A stretch of DNA of 64,000 nucleotides from Oscheius tipulae. Taxonomy: Eukaryota; Nematoda; Chromadorea; Rhabditida; Rhabditidae. Positions 45,701 through 57,898 of this stretch are shown piece by piece. Position 1 is the stretch's first letter. Every line of letters starts with the position of its first letter. The position numbers and the translations under genes are program-made. Below the pieces are notes generated by a model. That model was not told the origin of the DNA, searched no databases, and was given only the letters and a program-made list of their open reading frames with translations. The stretch spans positions 5,316,501 to 5,380,500 of the forward strand of contig JASJZH010000001.1 of assembly GCA_037178975.1 (NCBI GenBank), written 5' to 3'.

Positions 45701-48700
45701 ATCGATCCCTCGCCAGTTTGTGAAATTTATAAAGTGCTAGAGCCACACGGCTGCTCTCGCCCGCCCACAAGAGAGAGGGGACGGATGCATGGCAGCTCCT
45801 GCAGCCAAGGCCGTTCCACGCCGTTCACGTTCTGCAGTACGTGCCGACGTCGCCGTGTAAGTCACCCTGTTTCTTTGTCTCTTGCTATCGAAATAGCTAC
45901 TCATCTTTGAATCCTCTCCCTCTTGTATATTCCGGGCATTCCCGCGGTTAACCCTGGGAACTCTCTCCCTCTCTCGCTAGCTATGCATTGACATCTTGCC
46001 TCTCTACAGAAGTATCCCAATGGACTCTCTCTCTCTCTCTTTTTATCTGAAAGTCAAGGCTATTGTTAGTGGGTCCGGAGCCATCGGATGCATAATTCAG
46101 CTGTGGAAGTCAGCCTTTTCGAATTTCTAGACTCCCGGGAGTATTGTCCCGTTGTTTCCCAGCATAGAGAGAAGGCGGTGAATAAGCAGGCAAACAGACA
46201 GTTTTTCGCCTATTTCTTTTGTGACTAGTCATAGGACAGAATGCTTTCTTTAGACTCTCTCAGGTCATTTCTCTACAAAAGTGCATCTGGGCCCCTTCCA
46301 ATCAGTGGCTCTCTCTCTCTCTCTCTCTCTTTGGGTGTGTCAGTTTCTCGGCCATCCGTTTACGAGAGAGAGCGAAAATTGGCCGATCCGGGGCTCACTT
46401 TATGCCCTCGGCTCGTTGCGCTAATCATGTGCGCATCTGGTGCCGACACAACTCCACAAATCACTGCAAAACGCAGCCGCAAATTGGGCGCGAGAGGAAA
46501 ATCAAATGGGAGAGACATCACTTTTTCAGGAAAGTCTGTGTTCACTGCAAGTGTGATCGAGCCGAGCACGAACTACCTCCGAATCAGGCGTTCAACGTCT
46601 ACGAGCGCCTCGGAATCAAGCCTCCAGGTTTGTTTATAAAAGGGGCAGTCTCCAGAAGCAGCCTCGTCGTTTCTAAAAACCCCTTGACTCTTGTTTTCTG
46701 GTTGCCTAAAGAGGCTCCTTCTTAAAAATTCAGCCTCCTCAAAAAGCCTGTCAATCAGACTAGAAGAGGACACCTCCCGGAACTTGACAGCGCCCCACGC
46801 AGGCGATCATGTAGAGGGAGAGAGAATATGGCGGTCGGTCATTTCTGAAACAGAAATCCGAGCCGTGTGTACTCTCTAAAGTGGTTCGACATAAGCTAGG
46901 ACCCCATCGATTCCTCGTTTTCTAATAATTAGCCAGGACTGTTTATATGAAAGAGACTACTCTATAAATTCTGGTGAGCAAATCGAGGCATTCAGCCGGG
47001 CACAAATTCGAATTTTCAGCGCGAACTGAGTTTGCTATGGTTGGGGCTGCAACAGCTGTGGTCAAGAGTGAGACTGAGTTCTTGTTTTTTCAGCTAACAT
47101 GCCGACCTCGGCTCCGAGGGAAGATGTTCCTGGATCTGTCAGTCATGGATACGCCTGGGTTCCGCCCGGACTCAACCGAAAGAAGGTCAGTCCTTTGAGA
47201 GAGGTCGACTGGTCTCTACGGAAAAATTAGTCGGACGAATAGATTCCAATCATATGTAGTGCTCCCGAAATATACAGTAATCCGTAGCGATTTAATTTCC
47301 ACCCTTGTGATTCCCATTCTCAGACTGTTTGCTTTTAAGATGCGTTCCCTAACTTTCAGAAAGCTCTGCCGTTCTTTTTGTGGCTTCTCAGGTTGACAGT
47401 CGGGATTAGGAAGTATAAAAACGGCAAATGAACTTGCCCTTTGTCTCGACAGAGACAGGAAGCAATGGACGATCACGCCGCGCGCTAATCCTCCATGGCA
47501 AGTCAACAGTCGCACGGTCGGGGGAGGGGCAGCCAGAGGCGTCTCTCTGTTCCCAAGACATGGGTCTCCTGTCAAAAAGCATGCTCCAAGATCGAATGAT
47601 GCTCGATTTTGTACAGCACGCAGCCTATCTCTTCGCTCCCTCCAAGCATAAATGGCTCATTGACGTGAGTTCATGCAGAATAACTAGAAATATATACTCT
47701 TGACCAGCTTACCTAACAGTGTTCTCAACTTCCACTGTTTGTTGAATCTCTCTCCAGTTTGTTCCAGATCCTTGAATTACCCAAAGAAGAATTGCAAGTT
47801 TAGTTTTTTGGCGCTGAAATAATTGGTGTTTAACTTTATCTTTTTATTAATATTCACATGCAACTTAGATGTTTAGCTTCCATCAAATTTACCGATAATT
47901 GATTAATTAGAAAAAGTTGGGATCTTGAAAAGACTTAGGCAATATTTAATTTTAGTACTATCACGTTCTTCGCTATATTTCGTACTCTTGTCTTACCCAA
48001 AGGATATTAACAACTTCAATTTCTGGCTCCAGTAAACAAACACTGCCTGATATTGAGCTTAGTATTTCTGGTGACTGATGTAAGAAACATACATATTTTG
48101 GATTTCTATGAAACTAGTTATTTCGTGAGTGTACTCGCACTTTCTTTCTCTACTCGTAACACCAGTCAGTAGCTGCCGCTCCCCTCTATTTACCTTATCT
48201 AATCCTCTTCCGAATTCCGTAACTGCCATCGTCTGACTGTTTATTCTGCCCTTTCCAGTCACTAATCCAGAAGTGAGGGGGGCAGCGGCTTCATTCAAAG
48301 CATCCCCGGGGGAGAAAAAGTTGCAATGAAGCGACGAAATGACCACACGAGTTTGATGACTTGGCCAATGCGCGCCAACGCTCCGATATTTTTGGGCTAT
48401 TTACGAGGATCGAATCAGGCTGAAAAAGATCCGCGGGAGGAAAAGGCCCATTTTCAGGTTGAAGAGTATATGGCTCAACTGCCGAACCACCAGGTGCCGA
48501 GAAACAATTCGTCTGGAGAGAAGTACCGGGAGAAACAGCTCGTGAAGCAGCTACCAAGACAAGATTTGAGTGTGGCCTATTGCAGACATCTCAATCAGCC
48601 ACAGGAGAGAAAGGTTTGTCTTCTCTCTGAGGCACACTTTGAAAATTACCCAGAAATAATTCTGCCCGGTGATACCGTAATCCTTTTGCGGGTCCCGCCA

Positions 48701-51700
48701 TGATTGCAACGGCCATTGGCTTGAATTTTTTAACCTTTGTGCTCTGTTCCTGATTTGCTTTACTTATTTTTCGACGCACTTTATATAAAACCGCTGTTTT
48801 CAGGTATACGAAGAGTTCGTCAACGCGAGAAATGAAATCGCCCTCGACATCGGTTACGTTTCTGCTGTTTTGCCCAAGAGCATGGTAAAGCCCTCTTTAA
48901 CATGCCTCACACCCTTATATTATAGGAATGCCACAAATGCAGGGGAATCCTGGAAAAGGGTGAGATGGCCGTGATGGCACCGAAGCTCGGTGAGAACACT
49001 GGCTGGCATCCTGCCTGCTTCACCTGCAAAACTTGTGATCAGGTTCGTTCGTAACGAGCGGCTCAAAATGGCAACATGTTAATACTACGGGCTGTAAATG
49101 TTTATAGAGAAAAATCCTTTGGAGGCAAAAAATCATTCTCCAGTCTTACTGCGGCTTAGTATTTACTCAATTAACTTGCTAAATTTTTTTAGATTTTATG
49201 AAATGGTGAAAATTTTAATTGATCTGGAAAACTTAAAGGAAACGTTTGTTTCACACATTTAAAGAATTTATATGTCTAAACGAATATAAGGATTGCGTAA
49301 TCCCAGGCAGTTAGATTCCGCCAGCCATTAAATTGCACACCCAAGAAAATTTTTCATGTGCTCCGAATTTCAATAATAAGCAAAAAAACTTACAGTTGCT
49401 GGTCGACTTAACCTATTGTGTGAAGGACAACAACGTCTACTGTGAGCGACACTACGCGGAGCTTCACAAGCCACGCTGTTCTGCCTGTGACGAGGTACTA
49501 CATGTCATTTTGATAGTTTACGAGGCTGAGGGATTTGTGTCCGTAAACCCGCCCCTTTCTTTCTCTGGAGAAGCTCCCATGGGTCACAACAGGCTACACC
49601 ACAAAACGCGTGTGTCTTATCTTGCCCCCTCTTTCGCTTCCTTTTTTGGCAGCCATTCTATGTGAATCAGGCCCAAACAATGCTTTTCTCTTTTCCCAGC
49701 ATGCCCTTCTTTTATTTTTTCAGTATCAGTTAGTAGTTTCCTCTCCCCTCTATGGGGCTGTTCTCATAATGGAGGACTGCAATTCATTCAGGCATGTGGC
49801 TGGCAGGGCTCTGGCACCACTGGCAGTATTCTTTTCCTCACCCAATTATCGTTTTCAATCCTTTCAGTTAAAAACAATATGCTACTCTTCTCATTAACTC
49901 TTGCCATCCGAAGCCTGCTCCCATAAGGCATTCCTAATGGAGACAGAGTTCGCCCCCCTAATGGTCTGAATTTCGATGTTGTCCCCATTCGGCCGAGCAC
50001 AAGGGAATTCGCTCATCGGCAGCCTATTCATCAGCAATTCGCTTATGTTTTCATGCCAGATCAGCTGTTTATAATTGATGTCGGACCGGACAAAGATGGA
50101 AAACGAACCTCCCAGGATCAAGGGATTGATTCGTGCTCCCGTCGAATTACACAGCGGGGATCGATGACGAAGTCCAGTCGCGTGGGCGCCCCTGTATCCT
50201 CCTCTTCATTCTCCTGTGTCCAATCCATCACAACTACATTAGAACACCTCGCTCTCTCACTCGATCTCTTCTTTTGGACTGTTTTGTCACGCAACTCTCT
50301 CCCGGGAGTCATGTTGTGCTTTCCTCCAGCCATAGCCTCGTCGATAGCTGACGGCGTCGCTCATCCTTTGTGTCAATTCGGCCACTATCCATCCGGGTCC
50401 TCTATATTCGAGAGAAGATATACTCGCTTTTGACTCACTGGGTCCACTGCTCCTCCTTCTCCACATGTTCCACTCGGGAACGCTCGAAAACAGCTTTCTC
50501 GCCTCCAGTCAGATCAGAGTTTTACTAGTTCTCAGCTGCCTATTGATCTCTTTGTCCATAAACAAGACAAATGACTCTAATGACTTCCAGCCTCTTTATT
50601 CATTGAAGGGTGATTGCGCACCTGACCCATTTTCTAGATGGCTCCCCGAGCTTGTTATTGTTCCCACCAAATCACGAACCTTTCAGCTGATCTTCGCCGG
50701 CGAATATACGAAGGCGATGAACAAGGACTGGCATTCTGATCATTTTAACTGTTGGCAATGCGATTCAACACTGACTGGACAGAGGTGAGTGAGGGTGTAA
50801 GATTGTGTTGACAGCTGGTTGAGAGTTGAGAGGGAGATTTGTCTCCTTGCACGACTTTTGAGGCCTTGTCTTCCCCATCTCTGGGGAGGAATTACGCGCA
50901 AAAACATAAAGATAACAATGAAGCCATCAATTGCTCGACATCCATTGGGAAATCTCGTTGCAGGTATATTATGCGGGAAGAACAGCCGTACTGCATCAAA
51001 TGCTACGAGGACGTCTTTGCAAATCAGTGTGACGAATGTGCCAAGCCGATCGGAATTGACTCCAAGGTTTGTTTTCATGTCTTCGTGTGGGACCAGCTGC
51101 CAGCTTTTGTCGTTTCCTCGAGCCCACAAGGAAACCTATTTAATGTAGAGGCCATCCCTTTCAACTGTTTCCTTATTTTATCTCTCAACAAGTTTTGACT
51201 AGTGGAGGGTCAGAGCCACCACATGCTTGTTTGCAGTTATCAAAAATATAAACTATTCACTAAGCCATTTTTGACCATTCACATAGTGCCCAAGGGACAA
51301 CAAAACTAAACAGCTTAAAATCAATCCAAAATGGGTAATAGGGAAACGGCAGCAGAGAACAGCGGCAGCTATATTTGCGCAACTCGTTAGACAGCGAAAA
51401 TCCTCCTTACTTTGTCTTCTGTCCAACCATGAACCTGGTAATTTTTCCCCTCTCTAATCCTTCACATTTTCAGGACCTCTCCTATAAGGACAAACATTGG
51501 CACGAGCAATGTTTCCTTTGCAATATGTGCAAGATCAGTCTTGTGGACCAGCCATTTGGTTCCAAAAATGACCGAATCTTCTGCTCCAACTGCTACGATC
51601 AGGCCTTCGCGACAAGATGTGATGGCTGTGGAGAAATCTTCCGAGCGGGTAGAGTTCATTCGGCAGCCGTTTCATAAAAAAAGACTATAGGTATGAAAAA

Positions 51701-52443
51701 GATGGAATACAAGGGTAAGCAGTGGCATGACAAATGTTTCTGCTGTGCCCATTGCAAAAACCCAATCGGGACGAAATCTTTCATTCCCAAAAACGAGGAT
51801 GTCTATTGCGGCGTGTGTTACGAGGAGAAATTCGCCACAAGATGTAACAAATGTAAAAAGGTTGGCTTAATTGCTCTTTCTTTAATAACTGGGCAAATTA
51901 GGTAATCACGACAGGCGGAGTGACGTACAAGAACGAACCGTGGCATCGGGAATGCTTCTGCTGTACACATTGCAGTATTTCGTTGGCGGGTCAGCGATTC
52001 ACAAGCAAGGACGACAAACCTTACTGTGCCAACTGTTATGGGGAGCTGTTCGCAAAACGATGCAATGCCTGCACCAAACCCATCACAGGTAAGACCTTTT
52101 AAATTAGATATTAGTTTCCATATATAAAACTCTGACAGATATTACTGTATTTTGCTTAGTATTATCTATTGGGAGATCAAACAGCAAAATGATGCTGAAA
52201 ATGAGCAAAAAGTACAAGTAACTTTTTTTAGGTATCGGCGGGGCGAAGTTCATCTCGTTCGAGGACCGCCACTGGCACAACGACTGCTTCATCTGTGCTC
52301 AATGTTCGACGTCGCTTGTAGGCAAAGGTTTCATCACGGATGGAACGGTATGGTCTTTTTGGCTCAGGCAATCAACGTATGTTTTCCAGGATATTTTGTG
52401 TCCGGAATGTGCGAAAGCACGACTGATGGCTGCCAATTCATGA
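42799..52443 (+). CDS. lim-9: Limpet / LIM-9: PET plus six LIM domains
   Basis: Sixteen exons keep frame: 42799-42900, 42980-43129, 44008-44129, 46530-46627, 47094-47185, 48458-48613, 48804-48884, 48926-49042, 49396-49494, 50687-50784, 50964-51066, 51474-51648, 51691-51860, 51902-52088, 52232-52347, 52390-52443 (about 639 residues). A PET domain ([20 protein letters not shown], then [14 protein letters not shown]) is followed by six LIM domains, each with the paired CxxC and HxxC zinc ligands (for example CHKC...WHPAC, then CSAC, CDEC, CDGC, CNKC, CNAC). PET plus six LIMs is the Drosophila Limpet / C. elegans LIM-9 architecture, related to vertebrate FHL proteins and found at muscle attachment and M-line structures. 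ATG 42799 and ATG 42811 share the frame; the latter follows TTTTCAG directly. Alternative first exons may lie at 44980 and 45789. Confidence 0.95.
44675..44715 (+). repeat. Repeat fragment shared with 38606
   Basis: Contains GTACCAGCGGTAC and CATGATTCGC at the same spacing as the 38606-38650 fragment. Lies in the Limpet intron 44130-46529. Confidence 0.5.
44803..45095 (+). promoter_or_regulatory. Candidate internal promoter and first exon of Limpet (form 2)
   Basis: A TATA-like AAGATAAATAAGG at about 44803 precedes an ATG at 44980. The frame from 44980 to 45095 begins [11 protein letters not shown] and continues 38 codons, ending in a GT donor after two bases of a codon. That is the phase needed to splice to the Limpet exon at 46530. 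The Cys-rich N-terminus could be a palmitoylation site. The isoform would begin inside the PET domain. Confidence 0.4.
45722..45856 (+). promoter_or_regulatory. Candidate internal promoter and first exon of Limpet (form 3)
   Basis: A good TATA box (TTTATAAAG, about 45728) lies roughly 60 bases before an ATG at 45789. The 22-codon frame (starting [14 protein letters not shown]) ends at a GTAAGT donor after 45856, again leaving two bases and matching the phase of the exon at 46530. Confidence 0.45.
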
Positions 52444-52777
52444 CCTCCATTCCTTTCTTTCATACCGCAATCCGTCCCCCGGTGCAAAAGAGACCGTCCT
52501 TAGCCAAAAACTAACAACCAACAAGGGTATATCCCACCCCTCTAGTCATCACTTCGCTTAGCTCCCGTTTCCTGCTTCTCCTCCACACTAGAAACTTTTT
52601 TATTTTAACTCGGTCTAGCACATCGATTCACATATGTCTGTGTATATACTCTATACCCCCTCCTCCTAAGATATGACACAGCGCTTGTAAACTGGCTGCA
52701 TGATCGCAGCCCTCGGTTGAAAACACTTCATTATTTTATACAACGTCGAGATATCCGTTAAATAAACACAAACATGA
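52444..52777. other. 3' UTR of Limpet and convergent gap
   Basis: Holds the Limpet poly(A) signal (52761-52766), only 11 bases from the stop codon of the minus-strand gene beyond it. Confidence 0.5.
52761..52766 (+). terminator. Poly(A) signal of Limpet
   Basis: AATAAA 318 bases after the stop codon at 52441-52443. Confidence 0.6.
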
Positions 52778-53090
52778 TCATTGGATGCTGACTTCTTCCA
52801 TCTCGGTCACAGGAGGAAGAGTTTCTTTCAAGGTGCTGATGACTACAACATCTGTCAGTCCGAACAGCTCACGCAACTTCTGAACCCTCTGAGAGTGACG
52901 CCCCTCCCTTTCCATCTGGAGCCTACTTGTACGGATGTACCTGCGTGATTTGCTGAAGACAGAGAGTAGAGGGAAAGCAACAGAAACTTACTAGACGCGG
53001 AACACGACCAAAATAATGACAATGACGATACCAGCAATGGACTCGTAGTAAACTGAAAACCATTGCTCCTAAAAATGGTGGTTTAACTAC
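52778..53090 (-). CDS. Single-pass membrane protein, C-terminal part (5' end unresolved)
   Basis: Two exons join well on the minus strand. The upstream one encodes EQWFSVYYESIAGIVIVIIL-type sequence, a clear TM, and ends after 'TA' at a GTAAGT donor. The downstream one (about 52956 to 52778) starts YKSRRYIRTSRLQ and runs to a TGA at 52778-52780. The basic residues just after the TM suggest the C-terminal 60 residues are cytosolic. Further 5', exon-like frames are visible (DCLSNFDTGSFDSIENGEVV near 53100-53160, and Tyr/Ser-rich frames at 53530-53720), but I could not join them in phase to the TM exon. Family not recognised. Confidence 0.5.
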
Positions 53091-53142
53091 TACCAGTCGT
53101 CTATGACGACTTCGCCGTTTTCTATACTGTCAAACGAGCCAG

Positions 53143-53990
53143 TGTCAAAGTTCGAGAGACAGTCCAAAGCTGACTTACCACCTAATTGGCAATAGTCAAC
53201 TGACAATATATTTTCGCTTTTGTTTCGAGGACCCGGATATTTTCACAAACAAACAAACACAGAGAGTCAACCTCAGACACCATTTCGTTTTTATAGTTTG
53301 GATTACAGTTTATTGAGTCGTGATAATTAAGTGTTATCCTCTAGAGATTCACAACTTGAGTTAGGGAGGGTCATTTCATGATGTACAAAGAGATCGCTCC
53401 ACTAAGGGCGTTAGCGAATGACTACTTTTAACTTAAAACTCAAATAACTGAGGCAATTTTAACAATTATGTGCATATGCCTCGTTCACAAAATAGATAGT
53501 TAAACTTGTACTCATTGGCTGCTTCAATGTTTCCCTTCTGGATGCTGGCTAGCGTGACTGCAGGTTCAATTTGTAGTTATGCTCTAGAACATGCTTAAAC
53601 TTGGGTAACATAACACGTACGCACTAGTGATTGTAGACGAATAGATGAAGGTGTCACTTTTCTGTTTCAGATTAAGCAGAACGTACTCCAGGGACTGGTA
53701 GTTAGTCGTGATCAGAGGTGGGCAGCATTCTTAATGTCGTCTGAAACCTACCTATATATAGTTAACTAGAAAGTCCCACCAGAAAATATGCTGGTGAAGA
53801 AACTGTCAATTGTGACAGAAAACCCATTTAGGAGAGACTCCTCAGAACGGGCGACTTTTCGCATGATGAGTGATCGGTTTACATATTTAGCAGACCACAA
53901 ATTTTCATTGAATTGAATCAATTGGATGAAAATTTGCCAAAAGTCGATAAAATGAAATATGAGGCTGTCTTCCACGTAAAAGCGTCAGCC
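53143..53990 (-). other. Possible upstream exons of the TM protein
   Basis: Minus-strand stretches at about 53630-53715 (containing CCPPLITTNYQSLEYVLLNL), 53520-53575 and 53105-53165 look like exons of an extracellular part, but splice phases conflict by one base at two junctions. The frame at 53766-53975 is AT-rich and unconvincing. Confidence 0.3.
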
Positions 53991-54013
53991 AGGTTTCTGA
54001 CAAATTGTTTCGA

Positions 54014-54616
54014 TTACCTCCAGTTTTGGCAGACGAATTGTATTGGCTGTCCTGACAGAAGAAGTTGTCCTATTGTCTTGTTGAGATTGAATTCCAGGCC
54101 GATGTCGCGGCCAGCTTGCTCCAGTTCGACTATCATTCGCTGTACCGCTCTCAGACTCTTGCCGATGAGAACGACATCATCCGCGTATCGAAGATGTGCT
54201 AACTTACAGCCGTTGATGTTGAGACCGATGTCGTCGTCGCAGTCCAGTTTCCGAGCGACATCTTCGAGGACAACGTTGAAGAGCAGTAGAGAGAGAACAC
54301 ATCCTTGACGCTCTATGTTGACGTCAACCAGATCGTCTTGTACCTTGATCTTGCAGCCAGCATCAGTGTAGACCCTTCGCAACACGTAGAGTTGGTCCGT
54401 ATTGTGTCGTTGGAGGGAGTTCCACACGGGGTCCCACTCGATGGTATCAGAGGTTTTCCGGAACTCAAACATGAGGTTGAGGTGATAACAATAACCGTAG
54501 TCCTTGTCGATCAATTGCTTAATCGTGTGAAGGTGATCCACTGTTGAAAAGGAGCGGCGGAAGCCTTTATACTTATACTGACTGACGTTAAACCCCTTCT
54601 TATTCCGTCCCAGCAT
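54014..54616 (-). mobile_element. Non-LTR retrotransposon reverse transcriptase fragment
   Basis: An open frame of about 200 residues contains the palm-domain motifs of a non-LTR reverse transcriptase: GFRRSFSTVDHLHTIKQLI, a degraded catalytic-Asp block (LMFEFRKTSDTIEW instead of DF..AFD), GCVLSLLLFN, and LRYADDVVLI with the YADD active site, then LNLNKT-like. It resembles RTE/Jockey-like elements. It lacks endonuclease and the C-terminus, so it is a dead 5'- and 3'-truncated copy. A second frame (54600-54971) abuts it upstream but was not assigned. Confidence 0.85.
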
Positions 54617-54971
54617 CCGCAGCCAGCAAAGCCGACCCTTTTCTATCCTTGTACCTGGAAGAGATCTCGGCTCTAGCGCTTCCTCTGTCCTGACTGACGG
54701 CTGTCATTATCCAGTCGGGTTTCCCTGGTTTCCTCTGTCTCTCTGCCAGCTTATTCCAGTCCATTTTGGCGCACTTCCTCCAGAGGCCCCCAACCCTATT
54801 ATGTGCTATGGCTTCTCCCTTGGAATAATCTCTGCGCAGCTCTCGCCCTCCCGTACGTCTCTCCGCTTCTTTCGCCTCAGTAGGCGTGCCGATCGATGCC
54901 GGCGGAAAACAGCACTGCCAGCGCAATACTTCTGGCTCTCTATTCGAGTTGTTTCTTACCCTCACAGCCAC

Positions 54972-55372
54972 TAATCAGACACGCGAGCTAACAAATATCT
55001 CTTGGCGCCATTATCGTTTCCGGCACACCCAATTGGCTCCACTAATCTTTTTACATTTTTAGAGTAGATTCGTCACTCCCACGTGATATCTACTAATCCT
55101 GGTAGAGGTGTGACTCGTTCCCACGTCAAGTTTCTAAGCCAGTATGAGACCCGGAACCAGTGCCAATGTCTCTAATGGAATCTCCGGAGCTGTTCTTTCA
55201 TAAGCGTGAGGTGCGCGCAGCTATTATCTCGAGCAGCCACTCAACGTCACCTTCCATTATTGATGCGCGAATATTTTACTCGCCGGAAGACATTTGCCCT
55301 TTGGGACTACTCTCCCTCTTTCTTTTCTCCTCATCAGATACAGCCTTCTTTCTTCAGATCGGTGACCCAAAC
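54972..55372. other. Intergenic upstream of the three-finger gene
   Basis: No exon or repeat recognised. CT-rich tract near 55312-55330. Confidence 0.45.
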
Positions 55373-57548
55373 ATGCGACGGCGACAGATGCTGTTGCTGG
55401 CAGCAGCACTGATTCCCGTCAGCTGGGCTGTCACCTGCTACGATTGCGTGGGTCAAGACTGTATGGGTAACTTCTGCCAGGGAGACTACTGTGTCTTGAG
55501 TCAGTTCCGACCGAGGTGGGGCTCGATAGAATTCGGCAAGCCGAAAGTGGTCAAAGTTTGTGCCTTCGTATTCTATTTTTAAACTTGGTTCAGGGCTGTA
55601 TGACAGGCAAGCTGTTACGGAAAGATGTCAAGAGTCATTGTGAAGTGGCAGAAGACGATGAGGAGGTAAGTAATCCTCTTGATTGCGTGATTATTGGATT
55701 ATAAGCCGTTCTGAACTAGCCAAGATGCATAAACTGTACTACTACTGCCTTTTTTAGTACTTGAATCAGATCATTTTGGGATCATTTCGAAACTGAGCTA
55801 TGCGCACTGACTGTCATTTTATGAAACGTTAGAAAATCAGTTTGGCTCCCCTAAGCCCGGAGCTTTCCTGTCTGAAACCGGACACTTTTGTGTGTGAATG
55901 AGGCGGGAACTGGAGCCCTTTTCGGGAAGGTGAGAATCGATAAGGACTGCGGGGAACAGCGATTTCTCATAGTCGGGAAGCCCACGTTTCTAAATGGATG
56001 ACGTGGCACGGAGGGTATAGTAGAGGGTTCAAAAAGCATTCTACGAAAATTACGAAAGACAATCTGCGCCCCACAAATGACCACATTTACACGCCAAAAT
56101 TACATTTCATGTCAGCCGAACAAAGTTAAAATTGGACCCGCGCTCTTTTTCAGGAAATCTTCACCTGCTTCTGTAAAGGCAAGGACAACTGCAACGGAGG
56201 CAGGGCTCTAGACAAACTGGAGACAGAACCTGTCAAAATCATTCGCTGTCAATGCACAGGAGAACATTGTGAGGGGAGCAAGACGTGCTTCGGCGAACTG
56301 TGCAGCTACGTCTACAATCACAAAACCAAAGAGACGGAAAGGGGATGTGTAAACGCTTCAGTAGGTGTAGTATACTTTCTGTTTCAAACTTTCATTTGAG
56401 ATTCCTCTGGTAGAAAGACGTTCTGTGGGCTCATGCATGTCGCCGCCCATCACTGGAGCCATGCATCACAGCATAGCCATGGTAATTTGACAGTCTGGCT
56501 TGTTCAAACAGGATTCAGAAACCTGAAGAACTCCTCATGACCGAGTCTTGTATCTGCGGACAAGACTTCTGCAATACGGAAAAGCCGAAAACGACGGTCC
56601 CAGAGAGAATGACCTGTCCGGCCGGTGTGTCTGTCAACATCAAGGGAAGCAAGGTTGGGACTCTTATGTAATTTGACAAAGAGAAGATTCCAGAAACAAT
56701 CGTCGACCACGACCTGCGACGGAGAGTTCTGCTTCACGGTCGACATCAAGTCTAAGCTAGGCTCCATGAAAGAGTACACGGCTCGGGGATGTGCTTCTTT
56801 CACCGGAGACGATGAACTGGCTGAAGAGCTGAATCCAAAAGGATGTGCCAAGTTTGAGAGCGAGCAGCTGTATGTCGAGGCCTGCTATGACGTAAGATCT
56901 TGTTATTGTTTTATTCTATACAAAATCACATTAACTCAAAGCAATTTTCGTGTTGGTGCGCGATCTTTGCTCTAATAGCTTAGTCGGTTAGTACCCCCGA
57001 CTACAAAACAAAAGGGATCACAAAACCTTTTCTTTTTGTTAAAAGAATCTCGGAAACACCTCCGGAACTTATGTTTGGAAGTTTAGACAAAGGATGAGGA
57101 CGCGGCTGGGAGAGCACGAGCCACGCAGAAGGTCAGAGGTAACAGGAAGGGAAAGGGGAAAAGCAAGAAGCCAACCAAATGGCAAGACGACGAGGAAGAA
57201 GAGGAAGAAGAAGAGGAACAAGAGGAGGCTCCCCTACCGAAGAAGGTAGAGGAGGCAGAAGAGGAGGAGCCGAAAAAGGAAAAGGAGACCAATAAAGAGG
57301 AGGAAGAGGAGGAAGAGGAAGTCACACCAAAGTCTTTCATCTTTGAAGAGCCGACAGAGGCGCCGATTCCAGATGAATCCAACACGACCATGGTTTGTCT
57401 GACTTCCATACTTTTGAAGAAAAAAAGTCTCCAGATTACAGTATTTATTCTGATCATGCTCTGCATCGTCGTCTCCGGCGCCGTCTGGAAGTTTGAACTG
57501 CACAAAAAGCTGTTCCGCTCAAGCTATGACACGGTAGCTGGCGGCTAA
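55373..57548 (+). CDS. Tandem three-finger-like (Ly6-type) ectodomain with acidic stalk and TM
   Basis: Exons 55373-55555, 55594-55665, 56154-56360, 56519-56653, 56694-56891, 57087-57392, 57435-57548 keep frame (about 404 residues). A signal peptide precedes three Cys-rich modules. The first starts CYDCVGQDC and closes CFCKGKDNCNGG; the second runs from CQCTGEHC to CICGQDFCN; a third partial one contains CDGEFC. The terminal C-x-C...C-N pattern is that of Ly6/uPAR three-finger folds. Next comes a Lys/Glu tract of about 100 residues (glutamate runs), then a TM and a 20-residue cytosolic tail. Ligand and role are unknown. An AATAAA follows at 57744. The intron 56892-57086 carries a tRNA-like A-box. 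Confidence 0.75.
56965..57035 (+). repeat. tRNA A-box fragment in intron
   Basis: TAGCTTAGTCGGTTAGT matches the Pol III A-box consensus perfectly and looks like a D-arm, but the expected B-box 40-60 bases downstream is not recognisable. Probably a SINE or pseudo-tRNA head. Confidence 0.45.
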
Positions 57549-57743
57549 AGAATTGTGCGTCTACTGCCTTGAAATTTCACTTATGTCCGGTCCACTACAC
57601 TGTTAGACAAAGAGAGCAATATGTCATATGCTCAAATTTGTTTCTCATAGACAGCTTTAGATCCTTTGAAAACTCTTTCGGATAGATCTCCTTTAAAAGT
57701 TTATATATTGTGCTTGCACTTTATTTATTTGTTCCTTGTGGAT

Positions 57744-57749
57744 AATAAA
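57744..57749 (+). terminator. Poly(A) signal of the three-finger gene
   Basis: AATAAA 195 bases after the stop codon at 57546-57548. Confidence 0.6.
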
Positions 57750-57898
57750 GTCATATCTAGATGTTTGAGTTGCAGAAGGTAGCAAGAAAAGGTTTGATTC
57801 CTAGCGTTCGGACCCAGCAAACACCGAACGCCTAACGTTCAGCATTAGGTTCGACCAGAAAAGACTAATTCCCGTATTTCTCCAGTTCGTTGTGAAGA

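Noticed and set aside
30620-46330. CT/GA runs (for example 27005, 30620, 40232, 45297, 46309) as regulatory or CRISPR-like arrays
   Set aside because: They are simple dinucleotide microsatellites without spacers; ordinary in animal DNA.
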